A stretch of DNA of 64,000 nucleotides from Gracilimonas sp040904925 (GCA_040904925.1 JBBDSP010000004.1:62001-126000), one strand, 5' to 3'. Counted from the first letter of the stretch, positions 8,584 to 17,350 are shown. The notes: generated from the sequence alone by a model not told the origin. Program-made: numbers and translations.

Positions 8584-9301
8584 TCACCTTAAAACATATT
8601 TCGATAATACAAATAACCTGCTGTACAGCTTTCTTGTAAGCCTGCCCTTATTTTTGCTGTATGAGTTGCTGATCATCATTTCCCAGCCATCCGGAGATGC
8701 CATAGTTCGGATAAGTGTAGATGTCTGGATCAAAACACTGTTTACATATTTGGGTGTAAATGCTGTTTCATTTTCATTGTTATTAGTGGCTGTTATTGGG
8801 GTTTTTATTATCTATAAAGAAAGAGAACGGCTGAAGTCACTTAACTTTTCGTATTTCCCAATATTGATAGTAGAAGCAACAGTCTATGCTATTGTGGTGG
8901 CAATTATCAGTCAGTCATTGGTTTCATTCATGCTCAATATGGCAGCTTCTGACCCGATCAATAGTTTGTCGATGATGCAAAAGCTTGCGCTCTCTCTTGG
9001 TGCTGGTTTATATGAAGAATTGTTTTTCAGAGTAATACTTGTGACGTTGTTTATACTGCTTTTTACAAAAATTTTAGGAAAAAAATGGGCGGGGATCACA
9101 GCTGCAGTAGTACTTTCAGCACTGTTATTCTCTGCGGTACATTATGTTGGCTCAATGGGAGATGCTTTTACTATGGGTTCTTTTCTCTACCGTTTTTTAT
9201 TTGGTTTAATTCTTAATGGAATATATGTTTGGAGAGGCTTTGGTGTGGCTGCATGGACACATGCTATTTATGATATTATGGTAATCGTATTTTTGCAATA
9301 A
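8576..9301 (+). CDS. CPBP-family intramembrane metalloprotease
   Basis: This 241-residue multi-spanning membrane protein has the CPBP (CAAX protease/bacteriocin-processing, Rce1-like) motifs: motif 1 EELFFR in LYEELFFRVIL, motif 2 FSAVH in ALLFSAVHYVG, and motif 3 near the C-terminus with a His in AAWTHAIYD. These supply the Glu/His metal-site residues. Substrates of bacterial CPBP proteases are mostly unknown. It begins inside the end of the LysM/RlpA gene (8-base overlap) and closes the aroC operon. An AT-rich 133-base gap follows. Confidence 0.87.
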   Translation: MTNHLKTYFDNTNNLLYSFLVSLPLFLLYELLIIISQPSGDAIVRISVDVWIKTLFTYLGVNAVSFSLLLVAVIGVFIIYKERERLKSLNFSYFPILIVEATVYAIVVAIISQSLVSFMLNMAASDPINSLSMMQKLALSLGAGLYEELFFRVILVTLFILLFTKILGKKWAGITAAVVLSALLFSAVHYVGSMGDAFTMGSFLYRFLFGLILNGIYVWRGFGVAAWTHAIYDIMVIVFLQ

Positions 9302-9434
9302 ATTAAATTATTAACAAGGCAATAAATACAATCTATTTAACATTAAAGTATTATTTAGGTAGCATTGATTAGGTTAATAGTATTTAGAAAAAACGGTTAA
9401 CATTTTTGATATTGAAGAAAAAAGGGATGGGTAA

Positions 9435-10010
9435 ATGTCTCAGTTAACGAGAGATGAAATAAAAAAGCAGAAGGATTTTGATGATGAGATCATCCCCCAC
9501 ATGGATGCGCTATATAATTTCGCCCTGCGGTTAACAACAGATCCTAATGATGCAGAAGATCTTGTACAGGACACGATTGTAAAAGCATACCGGTTTTTCA
9601 GCAGCTATGAGAAAGGGACAAATGCAAAAGCCTGGATGTTTAGAATTCTTAAGAATTCATTCATCAACAATTACCGAAAAACATCCAAGAAGCCCTCACA
9701 AGTAGATTATGATGAGGTTTCATCTTACTATGAATCTATTCGGGCAGAACGCACCGAGACATCCGACCTTGAAAGCCTGATGTTTCGGGAGATGATGGAT
9801 GATGATCTGTCAATAGCTTTGAAGAGGCTTCCGGAAGATTTCAGGACGGTGGTTATGTTATGCGATGTAGATGGTTATACCTATGAAGAAATTGCTAACA
9901 TGCTTGACGTTCCTATTGGTACGATACGCTCAAGACTTCACCGGGGCAGAAACTTATTAAAAACTGAATTGCTGGAATATGCAAAAAAGCGCGGTTATAC
10001 CGGAGACTGA
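9435..10010 (+). CDS. ECF-type RNA polymerase sigma factor (RpoE-like)
   Basis: This 191-residue sigma-70 family protein has region 2 at about 12-80 (ALYNFALRLTTDPNDAEDLV, then WMFRILKNSFINNYRK) and region 4 at about 130-180 (LPEDFRTVVMLCDVDGYTYE, then GTIRSRLHRGR). It lacks regions 1 and 3, as expected for the extracytoplasmic-function group. A GA-rich ribosome site precedes the ATG. No anti-sigma gene adjoins it; instead the next gene is a histidine kinase in the opposite direction, whose end overlaps this one by 16 bases. The signal it answers to is not evident. Confidence 0.92.
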   Translation: MSQLTRDEIKKQKDFDDEIIPHMDALYNFALRLTTDPNDAEDLVQDTIVKAYRFFSSYEKGTNAKAWMFRILKNSFINNYRKTSKKPSQVDYDEVSSYYESIRAERTETSDLESLMFREMMDDDLSIALKRLPEDFRTVVMLCDVDGYTYEEIANMLDVPIGTIRSRLHRGRNLLKTELLEYAKKRGYTGD

Positions 10011-11332
10011 TCTCTCATCGGATAGACATCATCTTCACTTTTTTGAATTTTCAATGATATTCGCATCGTAGTTCCTTCATCAAGTTCAGACCGCAGAACA
10101 AATACACTTCCTTTGTGGTATTCTTCGATAATTCGTTTTGTAAGGCTAAGTCCTAAACCCCATCCTCTCTTTTTGGTACTGAAGCCGGGTTTAAAGATGT
10201 TTTTTACATTTTTAATATCAATTCCACTTCCTGAGTCTTCAATGTCAATGATCACCTCACCCTCTTGAACTTTGGAAGTAATGGATATATAAGAGTCTTC
10301 TTGTTGCTCTCTTAGGGAGTCCATTGCGTTTTTCACAAGGTTTTCGATCGCCCATTGAAGTAACTCCGGGTTGGCTCTTACCAATGCCTGTGCCTGTAGA
10401 TTTTTTCTAACTTCGATCGCTTTGCCAAGTCTTGGGAGTCTTCTCTCCATGTACACAACAACCTGTTCCAGGATAGGGCCGATGTCAAGCTTTTTAAGTT
10501 CCGGCTCCGAGCCAATTTTACCAAATCGCTCTGCCACACCCCTCAGGCGCTGAATGTCTTTTTCAATTTCGTTGGCAATATTTACAGCAGTTTCCTCATA
10601 ACGGTATTCGTCTTTTAAAAGCTGCAGCCAACCGTATAAACTTGAGATCGGTGTTCCGAGCTGGTGGGCGGCTTCTTTCGCCATTCCAACCCATAGATTT
10701 GATTGTTCAGAACGCGTTATACTGCGATAGGTGGTATATCCGATGCCTAGCAAAAGCCCCAATAAAAGGATCTGTATGTAGGGAAAATAGCGGAGCATCT
10801 GAACGGTAGGGCTTTCTCCGTAATACACAAATTGTGTTATCTGGCGCTTTTCATCACCATATACAAAGTTGATGGGGGTGTTCAGGCTTTTAAGTTCGCG
10901 GACCAGTTCCTGTCGGCTTTGTGGGGTTTCGAGCCGCAGGGAATCAATATTCCGAGAGGCAAGAATTACATCACTTGAATCAATAAGAATGGTGGGGATT
11001 AGAAACCGGTCCTGAAGAATGATCTCTTCACTAACAAAATCATTGGAACTCCGTGTGGCATCTGCTTCTTCAATCAAAGTAATAACACTATCCGGAACTT
11101 CTTCAATATCCTGAAGAATATTGATGGCTTGCAGCAACATAGTTGTTGCCTGTTCATTCACAGGCTGGCTGTTAAATTCAATTCCTCTGGTCCAAAGCTC
11201 TACACTGGCTCGTTCCTGTTCTAAGATCTTGGAAACTAAGTACTGATTATACACAACCGATCCGATCCCCAGAAAAATCAGGAGGAAGACCAGTATCAGT
11301 TTGATCTTATTTGAGGGGACAAAGAGTTTCAT
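9995..11332 (-). CDS. Membrane-bound sensor histidine kinase
   Basis: This 445-residue kinase has two membrane helices (about 11-29 and 183-202) that bracket a ~150-residue periplasmic sensor region with no domain I recognise. The catalytic part has the phospho-acceptor His223 in AAHQLGTPIS, the N-box AIENLVKNAMDSL, the G1 box IEDSGSGID and the G2 box RGWGLGLSLTKRI. The HQLGTPISSLYGW H-box is frequent in Bacteroidota kinases. No response regulator is adjacent. Its 3' end overlaps that of the ECF sigma gene by 16 bases, so the transcripts would be complementary at their ends. Confidence 0.92.
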   Translation of the reverse strand: MKLFVPSNKIKLILVFLLIFLGIGSVVYNQYLVSKILEQERASVELWTRGIEFNSQPVNEQATTMLLQAINILQDIEEVPDSVITLIEEADATRSSNDFVSEEIILQDRFLIPTILIDSSDVILASRNIDSLRLETPQSRQELVRELKSLNTPINFVYGDEKRQITQFVYYGESPTVQMLRYFPYIQILLLGLLLGIGYTTYRSITRSEQSNLWVGMAKEAAHQLGTPISSLYGWLQLLKDEYRYEETAVNIANEIEKDIQRLRGVAERFGKIGSEPELKKLDIGPILEQVVVYMERRLPRLGKAIEVRKNLQAQALVRANPELLQWAIENLVKNAMDSLREQQEDSYISITSKVQEGEVIIDIEDSGSGIDIKNVKNIFKPGFSTKKRGWGLGLSLTKRIIEEYHKGSVFVLRSELDEGTTMRISLKIQKSEDDVYPMRDQSPV

Positions 11333-11377
11333 ATGCAGAGGGTAAACCTTTTAGCCAAAAATAGAAAGGACCGGCCA

Positions 11378-11409
11378 TAAAAAAGCCTCCCAATTTTAAA
11401 AGGAGGCTT
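11378..11409 (-). terminator. Rho-independent terminator after clpX
   Basis: The stem AAGCCTCC/GGAGGCTT (11383-11390 with 11402-11409) is followed on the minus strand by a T run. It closes the tig-clpP-clpX operon. Confidence 0.85.
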
Positions 11410-11414
11410 AAAGT

Positions 11415-12668
11415 CTAAGCAGATGCCTTCTGTTTTTCATAAACCGGAGGAGCTTGTTTTTCTATGGTCTCCCGGGTTATTACACAACGTGCAATGTTCT
11501 TCATAGAAGGAAGTGTAAACATGATGTCTAGCATGGCTGCTTCCATAATGGATCGCAAACCACGGGCACCGGTTTTACGGGCTTTGGCTCGCTGAACGAT
11601 TGCTTTCAATGCTTCCTGCTCAATTTCCAGCTCTACATCTTCCATGTTAAACAACTTGGTATATTGCTTAACAAGTGCATTCTTAGGCGCTGTAAGAATA
11701 TCAAGCATGGCATCATCAGAAAGCTCGTGGAGACCTGCGATCACCGGTAGGCGACCAATCAGTTCGGGAATCAATCCAAATCGTTGCAGATCTTCCGGCT
11801 CAACATGAGTAAAGATCTCCGGATCTTCCTTATCAAACTTGACCTGCTCTTTGGTATGGAATCCCATTACGCTGGTAGAAAGGCGGCGCGAAATAATTTG
11901 CTCAAGCCCTGAGAAAGCACCACCACAAATAAACAGGATGTTTGCAGTGTCAAGCTGAATGAAACTTTGCTCCGGGTGTTTTCTCCCTCCTTTTGGTGGA
12001 ATGTTGGCGACAGTTCCTTCTAATATCTTCAATAGCGCCTGTTGCACGCCTTCTCCGCTCACATCGCGGGTAATGGAAGGGTTATCACTCTTGCGGGCTA
12101 CTTTGTCCACCTCATCAATATATACGATCCCTCGTTTGGCTCGTTCTACATCATAGTCGGCGGCTTGCAGGAGGTTACTCAGAATACTTTCAACATCTTC
12201 GCCAACATAACCTGCTTCCGTTAGAACGGTGGCATCGGCAATGGTGAAAGGAACATCGATAACCCGGGCAAGTGTACGGGCTAGCAGTGTTTTACCACTT
12301 CCTGTTGGCCCCAAAAGCATGATGTTAGATTTTTCTATCTGGGTATCATCGATCTCAGCCGTTTCCGCAGAAATACGTTTGTAATGATTATAAACTGCAA
12401 CAGATAAGGTCTTTTTTGCCAGTTCCTGCCCGATCACATAATCATCAAGCTTGTTTTTGATCTCGACAGGCTTAAGCATCGGTTTGAAGCTTTTTTCACG
12501 GCGGCGCGCCAGAGAGGCAAGATCACTTTCAATAATACTTGATGCATCTTCTACGCAGCGGTCACAAATGTAAACACCGGGACCGGCTACCATGCTGTTC
12601 ACTTCCAGGCTGGAGCGGCTGCAAAATGAACAGTGTACTATGTCGCTGTTTTTCTCTTTATCGCTCAT
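11415..12668 (-). CDS. clpX: ATP-dependent Clp protease ATP-binding subunit ClpX
   Basis: This 417-residue AAA+ unfoldase recognises tagged substrates and feeds them to ClpP. The N-terminal C4 zinc-binding domain shows CSFC and CDRC (about 14-39). Walker A is GPTGSGKT, Walker B is GIVYIDEVDK, and the RRLST and KTGARGLRS segments near the C-terminus are characteristic of ClpX. It lies 28 bases downstream of clpP, with tig further upstream in the same direction. This is the common bacterial order tig-clpP-clpX, and a terminator follows. Confidence 0.98.
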   Translation of the reverse strand: MSDKEKNSDIVHCSFCSRSSLEVNSMVAGPGVYICDRCVEDASSIIESDLASLARRREKSFKPMLKPVEIKNKLDDYVIGQELAKKTLSVAVYNHYKRISAETAEIDDTQIEKSNIMLLGPTGSGKTLLARTLARVIDVPFTIADATVLTEAGYVGEDVESILSNLLQAADYDVERAKRGIVYIDEVDKVARKSDNPSITRDVSGEGVQQALLKILEGTVANIPPKGGRKHPEQSFIQLDTANILFICGGAFSGLEQIISRRLSTSVMGFHTKEQVKFDKEDPEIFTHVEPEDLQRFGLIPELIGRLPVIAGLHELSDDAMLDILTAPKNALVKQYTKLFNMEDVELEIEQEALKAIVQRAKARKTGARGLRSIMEAAMLDIMFTLPSMKNIARCVITRETIEKQAPPVYEKQKASA

Positions 12669-12696
12669 AACAAGCTTAATTTAATGAAAATGCCGG

Positions 12697-13350
12697 TTAT
12701 TTTGAATCTTTACCTTTAACGATCACATTATCAACCAATCCGTAATCCTTTGCCTCATCAGCAGTAAGCCATTTATTGCGGTCAGAGTCTTCCATGACCT
12801 GCTCAATAGATTTGTCAGAATGATCAGCTAAGATTTGGCTCAATTCTTTTTTCACACGGATGATCTCTCGTGCTTCGATCTCAATATCGCTGGCCTGACC
12901 TTGCGTACCGCCGAGTGGCTGGTGAATCATAACACGAGAGTGAGGAAGGCAGCTTCTCTTGCCTTTGGTTCCTGCCGTTAACAATACAGCCCCCATGCTT
13001 GCGGCCATTCCCATACAGGTAGTGGCGACATCACATTTGATGTGTTGCATGGTATCGTAGATTGCCAGCCCTGCAGAAACAACTCCGCCGGGACTGTTGA
13101 TGTAAAACTGAATGTCTTTCTCGGGATCTTCAGATTCCAGGAATAAAAGCTGAGCCATAATAGAGCTTGCAACCGCATCATTCACAGCAGAGCCAAGGAT
13201 GATGATCCGGTCTTTAAGTAGACGGGAATAAATATCATAAGCACGTTCTCCGCGACTGGTTGTTTCCACAACCATAGGAACCAAGTTGCTCTGAATCGGT
13301 TGAACACTGTTTAAATTTGGATCTTCAAAAAGAGGTTGCTTGGTAATCAT
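12697..13350 (-). CDS. clpP: ATP-dependent Clp protease proteolytic subunit ClpP (catalytic Asp replaced by Asn)
   Basis: This 217-residue serine peptidase forms the proteolytic barrel that works with ClpX. The nucleophile Ser118 lies in GMAASMGAV and the general base His143 in RVMIHQPLGG. The third triad position, an Asp in most ClpP proteins (for example in the ERDRFLSA segment of E. coli), aligns here with Asn192 in SDRNKWLTADEA; the codon at 12775-12777 is AAT on the minus strand. ClpP1 of Listeria is also known to have Asn here, so the protein may still be active but altered. It sits between tig (18-base gap) and clpX. No second clpP is in the window. Confidence 0.97.
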   Translation of the reverse strand: MITKQPLFEDPNLNSVQPIQSNLVPMVVETTSRGERAYDIYSRLLKDRIIILGSAVNDAVASSIMAQLLFLESEDPEKDIQFYINSPGGVVSAGLAIYDTMQHIKCDVATTCMGMAASMGAVLLTAGTKGKRSCLPHSRVMIHQPLGGTQGQASDIEIEAREIIRVKKELSQILADHSDKSIEQVMEDSDRNKWLTADEAKDYGLVDNVIVKGKDSK

Positions 13351-13368
13351 AGTTCCCTGACTAATCGG

Positions 13369-14646
13369 TTATTTGTTCTTCTTTTCTTTCTTTTCTTGCA
13401 ATTCGCGGTACTTGTCTTTGCCAAGTTCTTTAATGGCAACTTTGTCCTGCAGGATATCAAATACTTTGTTCTCGCGAATGCTGCTGCGAAGCTGCTCAAG
13501 CATTTGAGGCTGTTGTGCATAATATTGTTTCAATTGGTCAGGAGCAACGCCATATCGAGCGGCTTCCATTCCTAAATGCTCATCAATATCTTCAGGTTTG
13601 ATCTCGATCTCTTCGAAGGTTTCCTGTAGTTTTTGGCTGATGAAAGACCACTTGGCTTCACGTATAGCCCGCTCTTTCATGCCGGCTTTGTACTGTTCAG
13701 CATCAAAATGCTCAGGTAAATCGCCGCCTTGCTGCTGTTTCAACTGATCCACATAAGACCCCTGAATTTGAGCAACAAAGGTTTCGGGCACTTCAAATTC
13801 ATGAGCCTCAACAAGTGCATCGGCAACATCATTCTTGAATAGGTCTTCTGCAGTTTGATCGTAATACTCCTGCATGCGACTTTTGATATAACTTTTGAAC
13901 TCATCTTCGTTCGAAGCTTCACCGTTACTTTGTTCTTTTATGATCTCGTCGTTTAGCTCAGCTGCATGAAGTTTTTGAACTTTTTTAATGGTGATCTCAA
14001 GCTCGTCTTCATGGTCGCCGTGCGGGATGGTCATCTCAACCACATCACCGGCATTTTTGCCTTTAAGGGCTTTCAGGAAATCTTCAGACTCCTCTTTGCG
14101 AAGGTCGATCTTTTGGTCTTTATCTTCATCCCCGTGATTTTTGGAAACAACATCTACAATAACCTGTGTTTCTTTTGAGGCAGGCTCATCAATTACTTCC
14201 CAATTACCTTCCCGTTCAAGGGTACGCTCAACCTCTTCCTCAACTTCTTCATCGGTTACGTCATGAACCATTTTGTTCACTTTGATCTTGGACAAGTCAG
14301 AGATCTCAACTTCAGGTTTTGAGCCGATCTTGAATTTCACTTCCAGCTCATCGTTTTCCCAGTTGAAGTCGAGCATCTCAGTTTCGCCAACCGGCTCATA
14401 CTCAGGTACTACTTCTTTCTCAAAAAACTTTTGAACAATGTTGCTGATCTCTTCTTGTTCAATTTCTTTTCCAAATCGTTTTTTAACGATTCCCATAGGT
14501 ACTTTTCCGGGACGAAAGCCGGGAAGCTGGATCTGGCTTTTATATTTTTTGTATGCCTTGTCGAAGTCCTCTTGCAGATCTTCTCTTTTAGCTTTTAGGG
14601 TGACTTCTTTGTCTACAGATGTGAGCTCTTCTACAGAAATATCCAC
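13369..14646 (-). CDS. tig: Trigger factor, ribosome-associated chaperone
   Basis: This 425-residue protein has the trigger factor layout: an N-terminal ribosome-binding domain with the conserved PGFRPGKVPMGIVKKRFG loop (about 42-59), a central FKBP-type region (about 150-240), and a helical C-terminal chaperone domain ending in a Lys-rich tail. The start is a GTG at 14646 with a GGAG ribosome site six bases upstream. It is the first gene of the tig-clpP-clpX operon and lies just downstream of a tRNA-Leu gene on the same strand. Confidence 0.96.
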   Translation of the reverse strand: MDISVEELTSVDKEVTLKAKREDLQEDFDKAYKKYKSQIQLPGFRPGKVPMGIVKKRFGKEIEQEEISNIVQKFFEKEVVPEYEPVGETEMLDFNWENDELEVKFKIGSKPEVEISDLSKIKVNKMVHDVTDEEVEEEVERTLEREGNWEVIDEPASKETQVIVDVVSKNHGDEDKDQKIDLRKEESEDFLKALKGKNAGDVVEMTIPHGDHEDELEITIKKVQKLHAAELNDEIIKEQSNGEASNEDEFKSYIKSRMQEYYDQTAEDLFKNDVADALVEAHEFEVPETFVAQIQGSYVDQLKQQQGGDLPEHFDAEQYKAGMKERAIREAKWSFISQKLQETFEEIEIKPEDIDEHLGMEAARYGVAPDQLKQYYAQQPQMLEQLRSSIRENKVFDILQDKVAIKELGKDKYRELQEKKEKKNK

Positions 14647-14712
14647 GTGTTCTCCGCTTTAATTATGTAATTCAATAAATGAACAGGATTTTAATTTATA
14701 TTGGGCAGGAAG

Positions 14713-14796
14713 TACGAGAGGGGGGACTCGAACCCCCACATCGGTTAAGATACTAGATCCTAAATCTAGCGCGTCTACCAATTCCGCCACTCTCGC
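14713..14796 (-). tRNA. tRNA-Leu (anticodon UAG)
   Basis: The gene is 84 nt. The acceptor GCGAGAG pairs with CTCTCGT (first pair G-U). The D-arm holds GGCGGAATTGGTAGACGC, the anticodon stem is CTAGA/TCTAG with loop TTTAGGA (anticodon TAG), a long variable arm is present as in class II tRNAs, and the T-arm is GGGGGTTCGAGTCCCCC. CCA is not encoded. Confidence 0.95.
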
Positions 14797-14811
14797 AAAA
14801 TTCAGAGCTTG

Positions 14812-14843
14812 CAAAGATAAGGTTTTAAACTTCTGAATTCAAC
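14812..14843 (-). promoter_or_regulatory. Putative Bacteroidota-type promoter of tRNA-Leu
   Basis: On the minus strand TATCTTTG (14819-14812) matches the -7 consensus TAnnTTTG. GTTG lies 20 bases upstream (14843-14840), one base off the -33 consensus TTTG. The predicted start lies a few bases before the tRNA 5' end. Confidence 0.5.
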
Positions 14844-14950
14844 CAAATTGACACAGAAAGTCTTGCTTAAGCAGATCTTAATGATAAGAGGCAGGGTAAG
14901 CGCAAAATAGATTGGAAATTGAACCTTCAAATGGTGAATTTTAACACATC

Positions 14951-15292
14951 ATGTATAAAAATCTACGACTCCTTTACGTAACTACTTCCGATAAAAAAGA
15001 AGCTCAACAAATTGGCCGGGCTTTGGTCGAAGAAAATTTGGCTGCCTGTGTGAATATCATCGACGGTATGCAATCTATCTATAAATGGGATGGAGAGATA
15101 CAAGAAGATGATGAATGCGTACTTCTCATCAAAACACACTATTCAAGGGTTCGAAGAATAACCCGTCTTATTAAAGAAATGCACAGCTACGATGTGCCCA
15201 GTGTGATCTCTATCACCATTACAGAAGATGAAGGCAATGAGGAATATTTGAACTGGATTGAAAAGATGTCGAAAGAGCCATTTGAGCTTTAG
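14951..15292 (+). CDS. cutA: Divalent-cation tolerance protein CutA
   Basis: This 113-residue protein has the normal length for CutA1, a trimeric ferredoxin-like-fold protein. The conserved core is present: VEENLAACVNII, YKWDGEIQEDDECVLLIKT, and DVPSVISITI near the end. The family was linked to copper tolerance, but its molecular role is unsettled. It stands alone, running toward cysH with a 12-base gap between the stops. Confidence 0.95.
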   Translation: MYKNLRLLYVTTSDKKEAQQIGRALVEENLAACVNIIDGMQSIYKWDGEIQEDDECVLLIKTHYSRVRRITRLIKEMHSYDVPSVISITITEDEGNEEYLNWIEKMSKEPFEL

Positions 15293-15304
15293 CTCAATCT
15301 CAAT

Positions 15305-15964
15305 CTACAAATGCAGTCCACATTCCGTTTTACCGGAGTCACCCCAGCGGCCTTCACGTCCATCACCTTTTTTCGTGCAATGGGTGCAACCGATGGAGTC
15401 AAAACCAAAACGCTCAAGCGGATGGCGAGGAATTCCAAAGCTTTCAAAATAATCATCCACCATTTCCGGGCTCCAGTCGATAAGAGGATAAAAGCGGTAG
15501 AGTTCATCTTTTTGCTGAAGAATCTCAAGTCCGCTGCGGTAACTGTTTTGGTATCCGATCAACCCTGAGATCCACACTTTATGATCTGCTTTTATTTTTT
15601 CCAGCGGTTCTACTTTATTGTAGTGGCAGCACAGGTCGGGGTTTGATTTCCACATTTCATTTTTCAAGGTGATCGCATGCTTTTCCTCGTCCGGAACATG
15701 ATCGATCACATTGATCCCATAACGCTCGATGAGCTGATCTTTGTATTCCAGCGTTTCGGGAAAAAGATATCCGGTATTTATAAAATGAATGGGATGATCC
15801 TGACGAATTCGGCTGATCATGTGAATCAGCAAAGCAGAAGTGGTGCCGAAGGAAGTAGTGATCAGCACATCGTCCCCATACTTATTTAAGATATGAGCGA
15901 TCCTCACATCATTATGGGCAGACGAAAGGGATTGATTTATTTTCTTGATCTGTATGGATTTCAT
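15305..15964 (-). CDS. cysH: Assimilatory phosphoadenylyl/adenylyl-sulfate reductase, iron-sulfur (APS reductase) type
   Basis: The protein (219 residues from the ATG at 15964) belongs to the PAPS/APS reductase family that reduces activated sulfate to sulfite. A CC pair (LCCHYNKVEPL) and a CTHC pair near the C-terminus give the CC...CxxC pattern that binds a 4Fe-4S cluster. This marks the APS-using type rather than the PAPS-only E. coli type. The catalytic ECGLHL tail is present. An upstream GTG (15979) would add five residues, but the ATG is more likely. No other sulfate-assimilation gene is nearby. Substrate preference is inferred from the cluster motif. Confidence 0.9.
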   Translation of the reverse strand: MKSIQIKKINQSLSSAHNDVRIAHILNKYGDDVLITTSFGTTSALLIHMISRIRQDHPIHFINTGYLFPETLEYKDQLIERYGINVIDHVPDEEKHAITLKNEMWKSNPDLCCHYNKVEPLEKIKADHKVWISGLIGYQNSYRSGLEILQQKDELYRFYPLIDWSPEMVDDYFESFGIPRHPLERFGFDSIGCTHCTKKGDGREGRWGDSGKTECGLHL

Positions 15965-16137
15965 AGCCCTAATAATCACACATTATGAGGTTTAATTCAA
16001 TGAAATTGGTTTGTAGAATTAGGAAGCATTTACTGTAAGCGCTTTTCTGAAAGCTCAGAAGAGGTGCCGCTAAAATTTTTATTGATTTGGTAATACAGAG
16101 AACGCCATTTTTTCTATTTTGAAAAGAAAAAGACAGC

Positions 16138-16896
16138 ATGGTTTTACAAAAAGAACGAATCTCAGAGCACATACTTTGGGTAACAATAGATCGTCCAGAA
16201 GCACTCAATGCCATCGATTTTGAGGTGATGGAACAGCTGGAAGAAATGGTTGAGAATGTAGAAAACGATGAAGAGATCCGGGTGCTTATTCTAAGCGGAG
16301 CCGGTGATAAGATTTTCGTTTCCGGTGGTGACTTGAAAAAATTTCACACTATAAAATCGAAAGAAAAGGCCACTGAGAAGGCAGAGAGAATGCAGCGGCT
16401 TTTGAGTAGGATCGAACAACTGCCATGCTGGACCATCGCCCACATTAATGGTGATGCCTACGGCGGGGGTATCGAAATGATGCTGGCTTTTGATTTTCGG
16501 ATTTCTGTTCCCAATGCAAAATTCGGATTTACCCAAGGCCGCTTTTATCTGGTTCCCGGCTGGGGTGGGTTGACGCGATTGGTAGAGAAAGTAGGCCGTG
16601 CTAAGGCACTGGAGTGGTTGGGGAAATCAGAAGTGACATCAGCAAAGAGGGTATTAGCTCATGGACTGATAGAACACATTTTAGAAGGGAAATCCCCGGA
16701 AGCAGAAACTGTTGAATGGGCAAAAAATCTCACCAAAAACGACCGAAATTTTATCCAAATATTGAAAGACGGGGCCATGCGTTTTTCTTCCCATCGACAA
16801 GAAGCACTAGGTGCGGAGGTTGGTCCTTTTTCTCAACTCTGGATAGATAAGCAACACCTTGATCGGGTGGATGCCTTCATGAAGAAAAAGAAATAA
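16138..16896 (+). CDS. Enoyl-CoA hydratase/isomerase (crotonase) family protein, one catalytic Glu replaced
   Basis: This 252-residue crotonase-fold protein has the first oxyanion-hole region at about 58-66 (KIFVSGGDL) and the second in GGGIEMMLAFDF. Of the two glutamates used by true hydratases, the first is kept (Glu113 in GGGIEMM). The second aligns with Gln133 (FGFTQG where hydratases have FGQPE). The VPGWGGLTRL stretch recalls decarboxylase-type crotonases. It is probably not a standard hydratase; decarboxylase, isomerase or thioesterase activity is possible. It lies 16 bases upstream of a DUF2784-like membrane protein and is transcribed away from cysH. Confidence 0.85.
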   Translation: MVLQKERISEHILWVTIDRPEALNAIDFEVMEQLEEMVENVENDEEIRVLILSGAGDKIFVSGGDLKKFHTIKSKEKATEKAERMQRLLSRIEQLPCWTIAHINGDAYGGGIEMMLAFDFRISVPNAKFGFTQGRFYLVPGWGGLTRLVEKVGRAKALEWLGKSEVTSAKRVLAHGLIEHILEGKSPEAETVEWAKNLTKNDRNFIQILKDGAMRFSSHRQEALGAEVGPFSQLWIDKQHLDRVDAFMKKKK

Positions 16897-16912
16897 ATAA
16901 CGGAATCTTGTC

Positions 16913-17293
16913 ATGGAAAATGAAACCATACTGCTTTTTCTGGATTACTTTTTTGTGGTATTTCATTTTTCGCTTATCGCATTTAATCTCACCGGATGGA
17001 TCTGGCAAAGAACCCGTCAGCTTCACCTTTATGTAATCTCTGCGACGATTTTATCATGGGTAGGTTTGGGAGTTTTCTATGGATTAGGATATTGTCCCTT
17101 CACCGACTGGCACTGGCAGGTAAAGCGAGCGCTCGGTGAAACAGGACTTCCTGCCTCTTACTTGAAATATTATCTGGATCAGATATTCGGCTTTGCATGG
17201 GAACCGTTTACTGTGGATGTATTGGTTGCAGTTTTGGGAATCGTGGCGTTGCTGATTTCAATTTATGTGAATTATCGGGATCGGCAGAAATAA
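16913..17293 (+). CDS. DUF2784-like small membrane protein
   Basis: This 126-residue protein has about four hydrophobic helices (roughly 5-27, 37-58, and two near 85-120). The YCPFTDWHWQ segment after the second helix resembles the conserved CPLT-x-WE region of the DUF2784 family, whose function is unknown. It follows the crotonase gene by 16 bases and is closed by a terminator, so the two form a short operon. I cannot assign a function. Confidence 0.75.
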   Translation: MENETILLFLDYFFVVFHFSLIAFNLTGWIWQRTRQLHLYVISATILSWVGLGVFYGLGYCPFTDWHWQVKRALGETGLPASYLKYYLDQIFGFAWEPFTVDVLVAVLGIVALLISIYVNYRDRQK

Positions 17294-17328
17294 AAAACCC
17301 TTGCATCAAAAAATTGATGCAGGGTTTT
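17294..17328. terminator. Bidirectional Rho-independent terminator
   Basis: A long stem, AAAACCCTTGCATCAA pairing with TTGATGCAGGGTTTT, has a short A-rich loop. It carries A and T tracts on both sides and sits between two convergent genes. Confidence 0.85.
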
Positions 17329-17350
17329 AGTTACTAATTGGGTTTTAATA

